Part shown: in pieces, positions 34,548-43,595 of the stretch | How the letters are laid out: each line of letters starts with the position of its first letter | How positions within the stretch are numbered: the first letter of the stretch is position 1 | Source of the DNA: Caballeronia temeraria | GTDB lineage: Bacteria > Pseudomonadota > Gammaproteobacteria > Burkholderiales > Burkholderiaceae | Length of the DNA stretch: 57,454 nucleotides | Direction of reading: 5' to 3' | Assembly: GCF_001544795.2 (NCBI RefSeq) | Contig: NZ_FCOI02000040.1 | Span: forward strand, 1-57,454 | Notes under the pieces: model-generated | What the model was told of the DNA's origin: nothing | The model's database searches: none | The model's input: only the letters and a program-made list of their open reading frames with translations | Program-made: the position numbers and the translations under genes

Positions 34548-36686
34548 ATGTTCGATACTTTCTCCGAAGACAAGGTCAGCATCCTCGTGGTGGATGATCT
34601 TGCCAGCCAGCACGTCGTCCTGCGCACGGTGCTCGAAGAACCGGATCAGGAAGTCATTACGGTCTCGTCGGGACGGGAAGCGCTCAAGGCGGTGCTGCAA
34701 CAGGATTTCGCCGTTATCCTTCTCGACGTAAACATGCCTGACATGGACGGCTTCGAGACGGCCAGTATGTTGCGCTCCTATCGGCGCACGGCATCGACTC
34801 CGATCATCTTCCTCACGGCCTATGTCGACGACGCCGAGATGGCGCGGGGGTATTCACTCGGCGCAGTGGACTATATCTCGTCTCCCGTCGTGCCGGAGAT
34901 CCTCAGCGCCAAAGTACGCGTATTCGTGCAGATGCACCGGATGAACCGCGAACTGCGCGCCCGCGCGGCCCAGCGAGAAGAACTTGCCCGCGCGGAGGCG
35001 CAACGCGCGTCCGCGGACCAGGCTCGCCAACGCGCCGATTTTCTGGCGCAGGTGAGCCATCTGCTCACGCGTTCGCTCGATGTGGAGACGACCCTTTCGC
35101 GCATCCTCGATACGTCCGTGCCCGCACTGGCCGATGTCGCGTGCGTCTACCTCGAACTGGACGGCGAACCCTGCCCACGCACTTCGGTACGCTGCGGTCC
35201 GGCTGTACGCGCTCAAGCCGATCCCGCCCGTGGGCTGACCCTCGAGACCGTTGCCCCGCTCGAACCATTTGTTCCGTTCGCGAAGCGGACGTTGGGCTCA
35301 GCCGAGAGTCTAGTTTGCCGGGATGCTGGTATATTCGGCTGGCCGTCCGGCGACGGTGCCGTCGACTTGAAGGAAATCCGGTTCCATCCCTTGTTGAACG
35401 GGAAGGAGCGAAGGGCCGTTATCGCCTTCGGAGCGGTTCATTGCGACGAGGACCGTCAGCCTGCGCCTGTGATCACCGAGTTTGTGAGTCGCGCGTCCAT
35501 CGCGCTTGATAACGCGTTCCTCTACTCTGCGCTTCGGGACGAGGACCGTCGCAAGAACGAATTCCTAGCGATGCTGGCGCATGAACTCCGCAATCCGCTC
35601 GCACCTATATCGAACGCCGTCAGCGTGATGAAGCGCTCGGAGCCAGGCGATGCAAAAGTGGCGAGCTGGGCGACCGGAATAATTTCCAACCAGCTTGAGC
35701 ACATGGTGCGAATCGTTGACGACTTGCTCGATGTGTCGCGGATTGCCCGCGGAACGGTAGCGTTACAGCGCAAACCACTTTCTCTCGGCGTCGTGATCGA
35801 CCGTGCGATCGAAACGAGTCGGCCGCACTTCGCAGCCCGCTCCCAGGCCTTCACACATGAGGGGAATCAGAACGACCTAATCATTGAGGGAGACGTCGTT
35901 CGTCTCACGCAGATCGTCGCCAACTTGTTGAACAATGCGTCCAAGTTCACTCCGCCCGGCGGCCACATTATCCTCTCGACCACCTTCAGAAACGGGGTTG
36001 CGGTGGTCACTGTCACTGACAACGGAGAAGGAATCGAGCCCAAACTGCTCCCGCGGGTGTTCGATCTCTTTGCTCAAGGCAATACCGCGCTCGATCGTGC
36101 GCAGGGAGGCTTGGGAATCGGGCTGACTCTCGCCCGACACCTGGTGGAACTACATGGAGGCTCGATTCGTTGCTGGAGTGGCGGTCGCGGGAAGGGGAGT
36201 AAATTTACGGTCGAGCTGCCGGCGTCTGTCTCACAGGAGAAGTCGCCTTCAGCTGCCGACATTCTTCCGTTGCGGCGCAAGCACGGCGCGCGTATCCTCG
36301 TCGTCGACGATTCAATAGCCTCGACGGAAAGCCTGAAGATTTTTCTCGAGATGCACGGGCATGAAGTGCGATGCGCGCACGACGGCATCGCTGCGCTTTC
36401 TGTCGCGCGGACATTTGCACCGCAAGTCGCCATTCTCGACATCGGTCTTCCTGGAATGAACGGATATGAAATTGCTAAAGCTTTCCGGGCCGATGCTGCG
36501 CTCAAAGACTGTCTGTTAATCGCTTTGAGCGGGTACGGCCAGGACGACGACCGCCAAAAGTCACATGCGGCCGGCATCGACCACCATCTAATCAAGCCGG
36601 CGGACCTTCCCGCGCTCGTCGAACTGATTTCGACGGGTTGCGTCGCAAGCGGTGGGGACCGCGAAGACGAAGGGCGGCCCGCCTAG
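34548..36686 (+). CDS. Hybrid histidine kinase with N- and C-terminal receiver domains
   Basis: This is a 712-residue cytoplasmic protein. The N-terminal receiver has D60 (LLDVNMPDMDGF). A helical linker follows, rich in Arg/Ala/Glu (about 125-165), then a GAF-like region. HisKA has H345 in FLAMLAHELRNPLAPI, and HATPase shows NNASKFTPPGGHI and GGLGIGLTLARHLVELHGGS. The C-terminal receiver has D631 in AILDIGLPGMNGYE. The start follows TAGGAGAAG and lies 8 bp after the HAMP-array kinase stop, so both are made together. A plausible flow is phosphotransfer from the first kinase to its receivers and then to the N-terminal receiver here; no DNA-binding output gene follows. A GACCGG-N13-CCGGTC stem (36686-36710) after the stop lacks a U tract. 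Confidence 0.92.
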   Translation: MFDTFSEDKVSILVVDDLASQHVVLRTVLEEPDQEVITVSSGREALKAVLQQDFAVILLDVNMPDMDGFETASMLRSYRRTASTPIIFLTAYVDDAEMARGYSLGAVDYISSPVVPEILSAKVRVFVQMHRMNRELRARAAQREELARAEAQRASADQARQRADFLAQVSHLLTRSLDVETTLSRILDTSVPALADVACVYLELDGEPCPRTSVRCGPAVRAQADPARGLTLETVAPLEPFVPFAKRTLGSAESLVCRDAGIFGWPSGDGAVDLKEIRFHPLLNGKERRAVIAFGAVHCDEDRQPAPVITEFVSRASIALDNAFLYSALRDEDRRKNEFLAMLAHELRNPLAPISNAVSVMKRSEPGDAKVASWATGIISNQLEHMVRIVDDLLDVSRIARGTVALQRKPLSLGVVIDRAIETSRPHFAARSQAFTHEGNQNDLIIEGDVVRLTQIVANLLNNASKFTPPGGHIILSTTFRNGVAVVTVTDNGEGIEPKLLPRVFDLFAQGNTALDRAQGGLGIGLTLARHLVELHGGSIRCWSGGRGKGSKFTVELPASVSQEKSPSAADILPLRRKHGARILVVDDSIASTESLKIFLEMHGHEVRCAHDGIAALSVARTFAPQVAILDIGLPGMNGYEIAKAFRADAALKDCLLIALSGYGQDDDRQKSHAAGIDHHLIKPADLPALVELISTGCVASGGDREDEGRPA

Positions 36687-36826
36687 ACCGGGAAACCGTT
36701 CTCGCCGGTCAAAAGAACGACTCGCTTTCCGTCCGAATGGTGAGGTTCGTCGGTGACAGCCGACGCGGATGGCGGCGTGATATGAGCCCGACAGACAAAA
36801 TTAGATGACTGACTTCGGGCAACACG

Positions 36827-37319
36827 ATGGGATTCGAACAACTCGCCGCGCTTAAAGTGCAGCTGAATCAAGGCGCGAACGGCAAAGAGACTGTTACAAG
36901 CACGCGAAAAGCGCCAGTCGACGTCGCACGGAAAATCGCCCAGCGATCGAAGCCTCGGAAGGTCTGCCGACCCAGCCGCGCGCGCAGTCACCACGCTGCA
37001 ACGACATTTCCGGCAGGCTTTTCCGCGCAGTCCTGCACCAAAGGTCCCGCTCAAAGTCGCGATCCTCAAGGACGTGCTCGCCCGAGCGGCGTCGCTTGAA
37101 CTCAGCGAACGAGACGCTCGTAGCGGCGTCAGGCTTTGGTGTCGCAGCCAACGCTGCGGTAGCTGGCTCATTGCATGCAATGTGCGCGTGGATCTTACCG
37201 GCGCAACCACAGGCGTGGTCACAGCTGCGGAAGCAGAGTACGGTGTGAGTCAAGAGAAGACTCGGCTTGCGCGCAGGCGCGAGCGGATTGCGAACGAACG
37301 ACGTGCTCGAGCCCGCTGA
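36827..37319 (+). pseudogene. ProQ/FinO-family RNA chaperone, frameshifted
   Basis: The start reads MGFEQLAALKVQLNQ, the usual N-terminus of Burkholderiaceae ProQ/FinO proteins. After the basic linker, the conserved domain continues in a different frame: TLQRHFRQAFPRSPAPKVPL, then AILKDVLARAASL, RVDLTGATTGVVTAAEAEYG and a basic C-terminal tail ending at 37319. At least one net frameshift lies in the linker (about 36900-36980). Unless programmed or a sequencing error, this inactivates a protein that would bind structured RNAs. The catalytic-like RNA-binding core itself is intact. Confidence 0.78.
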
Positions 37320-37914
37320 CCGTCAAAACAACCTTCACCTGCAACCGTACTTTATATAAAGGAATTTAGCACGGTTAGTTTGTACCACTAACGAGCTATA
37401 GTGAGTTGGTTTCGACCTTGATTCATCGCGAGAGGCCGGACTGAGCATGGCGTCGCGGCACGTCACTGCGCCGAGGGACAGCTCTCCGAAGAGTGCACCG
37501 GATCGATCTCTCGTTGCGCCTCGAACTAGTAAAGGGGTAAAGGGGCCTGAAGCGAGCTGCGTGTCCTGCGCGCAGAGGACCGCCTCAATCGCCTCATTGG
37601 TGATAACGGTGCGCTTGCGGTGAAAGACATCGCGAGGCGCTGGCGTTGTTCGCTTCATAAGCGTCGCAGCGACCGGCACGAAGGTTGGTGACTCCGAAAT
37701 GCAGAAAAGCCTTGTCTATGGAGCCGGTCTTCGAACTTCATTACAGGGAGTTGACGGCTGGCAGCGGTGCCGCTTCAATCGTTTGCAATCAGCCGCTGCG
37801 GCCAGATCTGCGGTTCTAGAAGGATGTTCGCGAACAACATTGGTATCTTCCCGACAAGGTAGGTTTTTTGCTGATTGCATTGTGCTATCTCGTTGAATTG
37901 AATTGGAGGTTTGC
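37320..37914. other. 595-bp stretch with no recognised gene
   Basis: An open minus-strand frame (37679 to 37335, 114 residues) lacks a ribosome site and any family signature. Its composition (many Thr, Arg, Ser) does not look coding. The last 60 bp presumably contain the promoter of the next gene. Confidence 0.4.
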
Positions 37915-38289
37915 ATGAATGCGATCGGTAAGAAACGATGGGCTATTGCTGAGGGATATTTGCCGCCTTCCAGCACTGGCCATACACCCGACCTTCTCAG
38001 TCATGAAGCGGCTTGCATTCTAAACGCCGGTGAGCAAGACGCGCACATTGAGTTGACGGTCTTCTTCAAGGACCGAGCGCCAGCAGGGCCTTATCGCATT
38101 ATTGTGCCAGCGATGCGAACGCTGCACATGCGTTTCAATGACCTTGCCGATCCAGAGCAAATTCCTACGGGCACCGAATATGCCAGTCTGTTTGCATCGG
38201 ACGTACCGGTCGTCATACAGCATACTCGTCTGGACTCGCGCCAGGCGGAGTTGGCGATATTGACCACAGTCGCCTACGGCGCCGATTGA
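37915..38289 (+). CDS. Sensory rhodopsin transducer-like protein (ASRT family)
   Basis: This is a 124-residue protein that resembles the soluble transducer of Anabaena sensory rhodopsin along its whole length. It has SHEAACILNAGEQDAHIEL, then FFKDRAPAGPYRIIVPAM, and VPVVIQHTRLDSRQAELAI. The family forms small all-beta tetramers, and many members occur in genomes without a rhodopsin, where some may bind sugars or DNA. A strong GGAGG ribosome site (37906-37910) fixes the start. No rhodopsin gene is visible in the window; the neighbours are sensor kinases upstream and a convergent sugar-metabolism operon downstream. Confidence 0.85.
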   Translation: MNAIGKKRWAIAEGYLPPSSTGHTPDLLSHEAACILNAGEQDAHIELTVFFKDRAPAGPYRIIVPAMRTLHMRFNDLADPEQIPTGTEYASLFASDVPVVIQHTRLDSRQAELAILTTVAYGAD

Positions 38290-38511
38290 GGCGCTTGATG
38301 CTAAAATATTTACCTGCTCGACCGTCTGGTTCGCCAGCTATCCAGAACCAGGTTGCCGTTGCAGCGAGTGCGAAATATGCTGGTTCGTTCTCCAAAAAAG
38401 CAGCGAGACGCGGCCGGTCGATTGCGAGAGCGTAATATAGCATTGTGCGCGGAACTAATGAGGGATGGCAAGCAACGCGCAATGCCTGCTTGCTTTCCGG
38501 CGCCCCGAACC

Positions 38512-40287
38512 CTATCCACCACCTCTTTGTAACGTCGGACCGCTCAGTCCCAACGCTGTGTTGATGACAGCGAGGTGGCTCAGCGCTTGCGGAAAATTTC
38601 CTGCGAGTTCGACGCGCTGTATATTGTATTGTTCGGCGAGCAGCCCGACGTCGTTGGCGACAGCCAGCACGCGCTCGAACTGTTTCCGCGCTTCTTCCTT
38701 GCGTCCTTGAAGGTTCAGGCAATCCGCCATCCAACAGGAGCAGGCGAGAAATGTTCCTTCGTCGGGACCGCATGGATCCTTCGGATGGCGCCTGATGAGT
38801 CCGTTTTCACTTAGATCGCGAGCGATCCGGTCGATCGTCGAGGACATACGCGGATCGTTGACAGAGATAAAACCGACGAGCGGCATCAATAATAGGCTAG
38901 CATCCACTTCTTCGGCGCCGTAGTACTGCGTGAAACTACCGAGCCCCTGATTCCAGGCTTCCCGCAAGATTTCTGCGCGAAGGCGCTCGCGAAGTGACTC
39001 GAGCCGCTCGGCGAGTGCCGAGTGGCCCTCATCGCACACATGATTGTTGACGAAACGGTCCAGCGCTACCCAAGCCATCACCCGGGAATAAGTGTAGTGC
39101 TTCGGCGTCGAGCGCGACTCCCAGATACCAGCGCCGGGGAGGTGCCAGACCTTCTCGATATGCTCGACGATGCGTCTCTCCACAAAGTATTCTTCGCCAG
39201 CAGGAGCCAGCCCGCCGCGACGGGCGACATCCAGGCAGTCGATAACTTCCCCGAGTACGTCCAGCTGATGTTGATCGGCGGCCGCGTTGCCGATGCGGAC
39301 GGGCTTCGCATAGCGATGGCCTTGCAGCCAGTCGACCGTCCACTCCGGAAGATGGCGCCCGCCATCGACCCGGTACATGATCCGACACCGCTCGGGCGCG
39401 GTGGCGACGGTGCGCACCAGCCAGTCGCGCCATGCCTGTGCTTCCTCGTGATAACCGGCGTTCAGCAGCGCTACCATCGCGAAACTTGTGTCCCGCAACC
39501 ACGCGTATCGATAGTCCCAATTGAGTTGACCGTCTGGCGCCTCGGGCAGCGAGGTCGTCGGCGCGGCGACAATTGCGCCGGTGGGACGGTAGATGAGGGC
39601 CTTCAGGGTCAACAACGAACGCTTCACTGCTTGCGGCCACGCGGTGCGGGAATCATCGAAGTTAGCGATCCAGTCCCGCCAGAAGCCCTGCGTGGTGTGC
39701 AACGCGGCTTGAATATCGAAGGGCTCGTCGCTGGGTTCATGTGTGCGTCCGTAACTCATTACGAAGGTGACGGCCTCTGCGGCCCTGACGTCGAACGATC
39801 CGCGTATCACGCCGTCCGTGACATGCATTTCGATATCGCTTCGCAACGTCACCCGGTCAGGGCCGATGTACGATTGAATGGCGCCATTGACTCGTTCGAT
39901 CAATGGTGAAAGCTCGCCATAGTTGAAGCGTAGGCACAGTTCGGAGCGCATTTTAACGATACCGTGCAGGCCGGTGACGATGCGTACAACAGATCGCGAA
40001 CCGATCCCAATAGGCATGAAATCGACGATGCGGACCGCACCGTCGGCGACTTCAAAGTCAGTCTCAATTACGAGGGTGTCGTCCTGATAGCGCCGTACGT
40101 TGCGCTTAATCGCTTCGGCGGGGGAGATCGTCCAGCTTCCATTCTCGGACCGACCAAGAAGGGCCGCAAAGCATGCATCGTCGTCGAAACGCGGCCAGCA
40201 GAGCCAGTCAATGCAGCCGTCGCGGCTCACGAGCGCGGCGGTTTCGCCGTCCGAAAGGAGGGCGTAGTCAGCAATCGGGCAGCTCAT
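38512..40287 (-). CDS. Glycoside hydrolase family 15 protein (glucoamylase/trehalase type)
   Basis: This is a 591-residue GH15 protein. An N-terminal beta-sandwich (ADYALLSDGETAALVSRDG, then DWLCWPRFDDDACFAALLG) precedes the (alpha/alpha)6 barrel. The barrel has LNWDYRYAWLRDTSFAMVAL, the general-acid region LPEWTVDWLQGHRYAKPVRI and the second catalytic region DEGTFLACSCWMADCLNLQG. It probably hydrolyses alpha-glucosides such as trehalose, in the cytoplasm, because no signal peptide is present. It is the last gene of a seven-gene minus-strand operon and begins 4 bp after the SDR stop. Confidence 0.92.
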   Translation of the reverse strand: MSCPIADYALLSDGETAALVSRDGCIDWLCWPRFDDDACFAALLGRSENGSWTISPAEAIKRNVRRYQDDTLVIETDFEVADGAVRIVDFMPIGIGSRSVVRIVTGLHGIVKMRSELCLRFNYGELSPLIERVNGAIQSYIGPDRVTLRSDIEMHVTDGVIRGSFDVRAAEAVTFVMSYGRTHEPSDEPFDIQAALHTTQGFWRDWIANFDDSRTAWPQAVKRSLLTLKALIYRPTGAIVAAPTTSLPEAPDGQLNWDYRYAWLRDTSFAMVALLNAGYHEEAQAWRDWLVRTVATAPERCRIMYRVDGGRHLPEWTVDWLQGHRYAKPVRIGNAAADQHQLDVLGEVIDCLDVARRGGLAPAGEEYFVERRIVEHIEKVWHLPGAGIWESRSTPKHYTYSRVMAWVALDRFVNNHVCDEGHSALAERLESLRERLRAEILREAWNQGLGSFTQYYGAEEVDASLLLMPLVGFISVNDPRMSSTIDRIARDLSENGLIRRHPKDPCGPDEGTFLACSCWMADCLNLQGRKEEARKQFERVLAVANDVGLLAEQYNIQRVELAGNFPQALSHLAVINTALGLSGPTLQRGGG

Positions 40288-40291
40288 CAGC

Positions 40292-41284
40292 TTAGCTCCC
40301 TCGTTTGGCGAGGGAGCGAATCAGGCCTATCGCACCAATGCCGGCGAGACCCCAAAAGAAGGCGCGATGACGATCGGTGAACATCTCCCAGCTATGCTCG
40401 CGCGCTTGGTCATCGAAGCGGCCGTGCGCGCCATGGTCACCGGGCACCGGTTCAAACAGGTTCCCAGTTGCATCGCGTTGTAGCGGTTCGTCGGTGAGTT
40501 GTCCTGAGTAGCCGGCTTTCGCCAAGTAGCGGTCGATCAATGCGGGGGCGATCCGGTTCGCGAGGATTGCCTTCACAGTCGAGAACCCGAGCCATACTTC
40601 GCGGCGGCGGTGCGTAGCCGCAAAGAATATCGCGCGAGCGGCAACCTCCGGCTGGAAAATCGGTGCGACGGGGCGCGCTTTCTTGCCCATCTTGTTCATC
40701 GCCCAGTCGAACTGCGGTGTGTTGATGGCGGGAAGCTCGACCATCGTCAGATGTACGTTCAGTGCATCGTGGATGATTTCCGAGCGCAGCGAATCGGTAA
40801 ACCCGCGAATAGCGAACTTCGCGCCGCAATAGACCGACTGTAACGGGACTGACCGATAAGCCAGGGCAGAGCCGACGTTCACAATGGTGCCGCGATTTCG
40901 CGTCCGCATGCGTGAGAGGGCGGCCATCATCCCGTGAACCTGACCCAGATAAGTGACACGCGTACCGCGCTCGATTTCCTCCGCCGTGAGCGCGGATACG
41001 GGCGCAAACGCTGTCGCCATCGCGACGTTGACCCAGACATCAATTGGACCCAGCGTGTCTTCCACACGTGATGCCGCTGCATCGACGGCTTTTGAGTCGG
41101 CGACATCGGTCGGGATGGCGAGTGTCGGGACGCCGAATCGCTCCTTGAGCTGAGCAGCCGCCCTGTTGAGGCGCTCTTCGTCGCGCGAAATCAGTGCCAC
41201 CGCATAACCTTGACGGGCAAATTCCTCGGCGGCCGCGCGCCCGACGCCGGCGCCAGCACCAGTGATGACGGCTATCTTATGCAT
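40292..41284 (-). CDS. Short-chain dehydrogenase/reductase with C-terminal membrane segment
   Basis: This is a 330-residue SDR. The cofactor motif is TGAGAGVG at residues 9-16, the catalytic Tyr-Lys is in SVYCGAKFAIRG, and Ser lies in NVGSALAYRS. The sequence extends past the SDR core with a region ending in a hydrophobic stretch (AFFWGLAGIGAIGLI), which may anchor it to the inner membrane. Such long SDRs are frequent next to GMC dehydrogenases in Burkholderiaceae. Spacing is 18 bp to the GMC gene and 4 bp to GH15. Confidence 0.9.
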   Translation of the reverse strand: MHKIAVITGAGAGVGRAAAEEFARQGYAVALISRDEERLNRAAAQLKERFGVPTLAIPTDVADSKAVDAAASRVEDTLGPIDVWVNVAMATAFAPVSALTAEEIERGTRVTYLGQVHGMMAALSRMRTRNRGTIVNVGSALAYRSVPLQSVYCGAKFAIRGFTDSLRSEIIHDALNVHLTMVELPAINTPQFDWAMNKMGKKARPVAPIFQPEVAARAIFFAATHRRREVWLGFSTVKAILANRIAPALIDRYLAKAGYSGQLTDEPLQRDATGNLFEPVPGDHGAHGRFDDQAREHSWEMFTDRHRAFFWGLAGIGAIGLIRSLAKRGS

Positions 41285-41302
41285 TGTCCAGGTCCTTTTC
41301 CA

Positions 41303-42958
41303 CTAGAGGTCTCCGCGAGCGGCTAGCGCCTCGATTCTGTCGGCGGTGCGCAGCGCGATGGCCTGTATGGTCAGCGACGGATTCACCCCGCCGACCGTTG
41401 GAAAGACAGAGCCGTCGCAGATCCATAGATTGTCGATGTCCCAGCTTCTACAGTCGGCATTCACAACGCTGGTGGCCGGATCGTCTCCCATGCGTGCGGT
41501 GCCATTGAGATGGCACGTGTCATCGGTTTCCCGCCAGACGTCGCGTGCGCCGGCCGCCTCCAGTGCGAGACTCATGAAGTTGAGCGAATGAGCGACGAGG
41601 CGTTTGTCGTTTTCACACAGTGAATACGTCACGCGGGCGACGGGCAGTCCATATTGATCTTTTTCGTCGGCGAGCGTTACGCGATTGCGCTCTTGCGGCA
41701 TTGCCTCCCCAACGATCTTGAGGCCCGCCTGGTGGTTGTACTTCTGCATCTCGTCAACGAGTTGCTGGCCCCACAGACCGCGCACGGTTTGCGTCGAGGC
41801 CCATGCGACCGGCAGCGGCCCCTGGCTCATGTAGCAGTAGCCCCCGAAGAAGTCCTTGCTTGTGTCCTTGTAGTTCCAGTGTTCGGTCAGCGCGAGCGAC
41901 GGCGGCCCCTTGTACCAGCGAATCTCTTCGTCCATCGTGCCCCACGCGGCCTGATTCATTTGCACCATCAAATTCTTGCCTACGAGACCTGTGCTGTTGG
42001 CGAGGCCATCGGGGAAGCGGTCCGTCGCGGAGTTGAGCAACAAGCGCGGCGTTTCGATCGCGTATCCCGCGACCACGACGTTGCGTGCGCGCTGAAACTG
42101 CCAGCGTCCCTCGCGGAAATACTCGACGCCGGTGGCGCGTCCGTCGTCGCCCATGACGATCCGGCCCACCATCGCCAGATCCCGGATCTCGGCGCCGGCA
42201 CGCACGGCGCGCGGAATCCAGGTGACGAGCGCGCTTTGCTTGGCGTTGGTGGCGCAGCCTGACACGCAGAATCCCCGATAGACGCACGGATGTGCTTCGC
42301 CGCGCGGCGCGGAGACGGTCGCGAGTGGTGTCGGCGCCCAGTCGATGCCGAGCGCTTCACAGCCGCGCGCGAGCACCAACGCCGCCGCGTTCAACTCATG
42401 CGCGCGGTACGGGTATCGCGGACGCTTGGGGCCCCACGGATAGTTCACCGGCCCAGATATCTTCAATGCCTCTTCGACTTCTCCGTAGTAGCGCCACATC
42501 TCGCGCCAGTCGATTGGCCAATCCGCACCATAGCCAAGAAGCGATCGTGATTTGAACCATTCTGGGCGAAAGCGCAAGGAGACCATCGCGAAGTGAACGG
42601 TGCTGCCGCCCACGGACTTGCCGCTGTTGTTGTTGCCGAGCTTGAGCGGATTCTCACCGTCGCAGACGCGCTCATCGGTCCAGAAGAGCTTGCCCTGATG
42701 CGTCTCATCCGATGCGAATTCTTCGAGCGGACGCCACCAAGCGCCGGCATCGAACGCGACAACCTTGAAGCCTTTCTCGGCGAGACGGCAGGCGAGTGTG
42801 CCGCCGCCCGCGCCCGTGCCGACAATCGCAAAATCCACCGCTTCGTCCTGCGGATACTCGCGCATCGGGATCCATGCGCCTGGGCGGAACACGTCGGGCG
42901 CGCGGCCATTCGCGCCGCGCGGGACCTGCTGCGCGTCGTGTGGCGAATCAGCGGACAC
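41303..42958 (-). CDS. GMC-family FAD oxidoreductase (sugar/polyol dehydrogenase large subunit)
   Basis: This is a 551-residue GMC flavoprotein. It has the ADP-binding motif (IVGTGAGGGTLACRLAEKG) and the segment NNNSGKSVGGSTVHFAMVSL. A Cys-containing loop (CVYRGFCVSGCATNAKQS) is found in gluconate/sorbitol-type dehydrogenases. The C-terminus has HLNGTARMGDDPATSVVN and GVNPSLTIQAIALRTAD. GTG at 42958 with AAGGAG upstream is taken as the start. It overlaps the small-subunit gene by 11 bp, and 186 additional open codons upstream are simply that gene in another frame. It oxidises a sugar, sugar acid or polyol and passes electrons to cytochrome c or quinone in related enzymes. Confidence 0.9.
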   Translation of the reverse strand: MSADSPHDAQQVPRGANGRAPDVFRPGAWIPMREYPQDEAVDFAIVGTGAGGGTLACRLAEKGFKVVAFDAGAWWRPLEEFASDETHQGKLFWTDERVCDGENPLKLGNNNSGKSVGGSTVHFAMVSLRFRPEWFKSRSLLGYGADWPIDWREMWRYYGEVEEALKISGPVNYPWGPKRPRYPYRAHELNAAALVLARGCEALGIDWAPTPLATVSAPRGEAHPCVYRGFCVSGCATNAKQSALVTWIPRAVRAGAEIRDLAMVGRIVMGDDGRATGVEYFREGRWQFQRARNVVVAGYAIETPRLLLNSATDRFPDGLANSTGLVGKNLMVQMNQAAWGTMDEEIRWYKGPPSLALTEHWNYKDTSKDFFGGYCYMSQGPLPVAWASTQTVRGLWGQQLVDEMQKYNHQAGLKIVGEAMPQERNRVTLADEKDQYGLPVARVTYSLCENDKRLVAHSLNFMSLALEAAGARDVWRETDDTCHLNGTARMGDDPATSVVNADCRSWDIDNLWICDGSVFPTVGGVNPSLTIQAIALRTADRIEALAARGDL

Positions 42959-43595
42959 GGCGGTTCTCCTTCTGCGCAGCATCCTCGTGACCGGGTTTCG
43001 CTTCGGCGGCTTCCCACGGGTCGCGGCGGTTGGCGACCATGCGCACGTAGCCGCGCGGGTTGGCCGGGCCGCCGAAGCCGATCTCGCTCCAAACCTGCGG
43101 ATGCGCGTAGTACATTCCGCAGATGTCGTGCAGCACGCGCTCCGCGAAGAAAACAGCGCTCGGCATGCCTTCCCACTCGGTGCGGTCGAGCTTGCCCTGC
43201 TGCATGGCGGTGAGGAGCGCATGGCGCGCGTGATCGTCGATGCTTGCGAACGGCAGCTCGTGACGCGCACGGCTTTCGGCATCGAGCGCGCGAAGGCCGA
43301 TGCGCCACGCGTCGCGCATCGGCGGCAAACGAGCATCGCGATAGCCGTCGCCTGTGTTCTTCGCGAGGCGTGCGTCGACGAGCGCGGCGACCGGCACGGC
43401 GGGCCGTTGCGGATCTTGCGGCACGATGCACGCGCACAGCGCGCAGAGTGCGCGCCACTCGACTGCATCGAAGAAGTGGGGATCCTTCGGCGTCGCAAGC
43501 CGTTCGTCGATGACATTGCGCGTGACCTCGTCCCATGACGGGGTGTCGCGCTTCGTCATCACGTCATAGCCGGGATAGCGGGGCAGGTGCTTCAT
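42948..43595 (-). CDS. Gluconate 2-dehydrogenase subunit 3-family protein
   Basis: This is a 215-residue small subunit of membrane-type FAD dehydrogenases, recognisable by FFDAVEWRALCALCACIVPQ, by RHALLTAMQQGKL and by ERVLHDICGMYYAHPQVWSE. In many complexes this subunit carries the Tat signal that exports the GMC partner; no twin-arginine or other signal peptide is visible here. The complex may therefore be cytoplasmic, or may be exported by another route. It overlaps the upstream membrane-protein gene by 4 bp and the GMC gene by 11 bp, so all three are translationally coupled. Confidence 0.88.
   Translation of the reverse strand: MKHLPRYPGYDVMTKRDTPSWDEVTRNVIDERLATPKDPHFFDAVEWRALCALCACIVPQDPQRPAVPVAALVDARLAKNTGDGYRDARLPPMRDAWRIGLRALDAESRARHELPFASIDDHARHALLTAMQQGKLDRTEWEGMPSAVFFAERVLHDICGMYYAHPQVWSEIGFGGPANPRGYVRMVANRRDPWEAAEAKPGHEDAAQKENRRVR

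Noticed and set aside
36686..36710. GACCGG-N13-CCGGTC stem after the second kinase gene
   Set aside because: It lacks a U tract downstream and has a long loop, so an intrinsic terminator is not supported.
38326..38351. CTGGTTC-N12-GAACCAG inverted repeat between convergent genes
   Set aside because: It has no T tract on either side and a long loop; not convincing as a terminator.
38213..38427. Minus-strand MLYYAL start reminiscent of DUF1328 membrane proteins
   Set aside because: Only six residues match; the following residues are not hydrophobic enough and no frameshift restores the family.
42963..43516. Upstream extension of the GMC gene frame
   Set aside because: These codons overlap the gluconate 2-dehydrogenase subunit 3 gene in another frame; GTG 42958 with AAGGAG is the better start.
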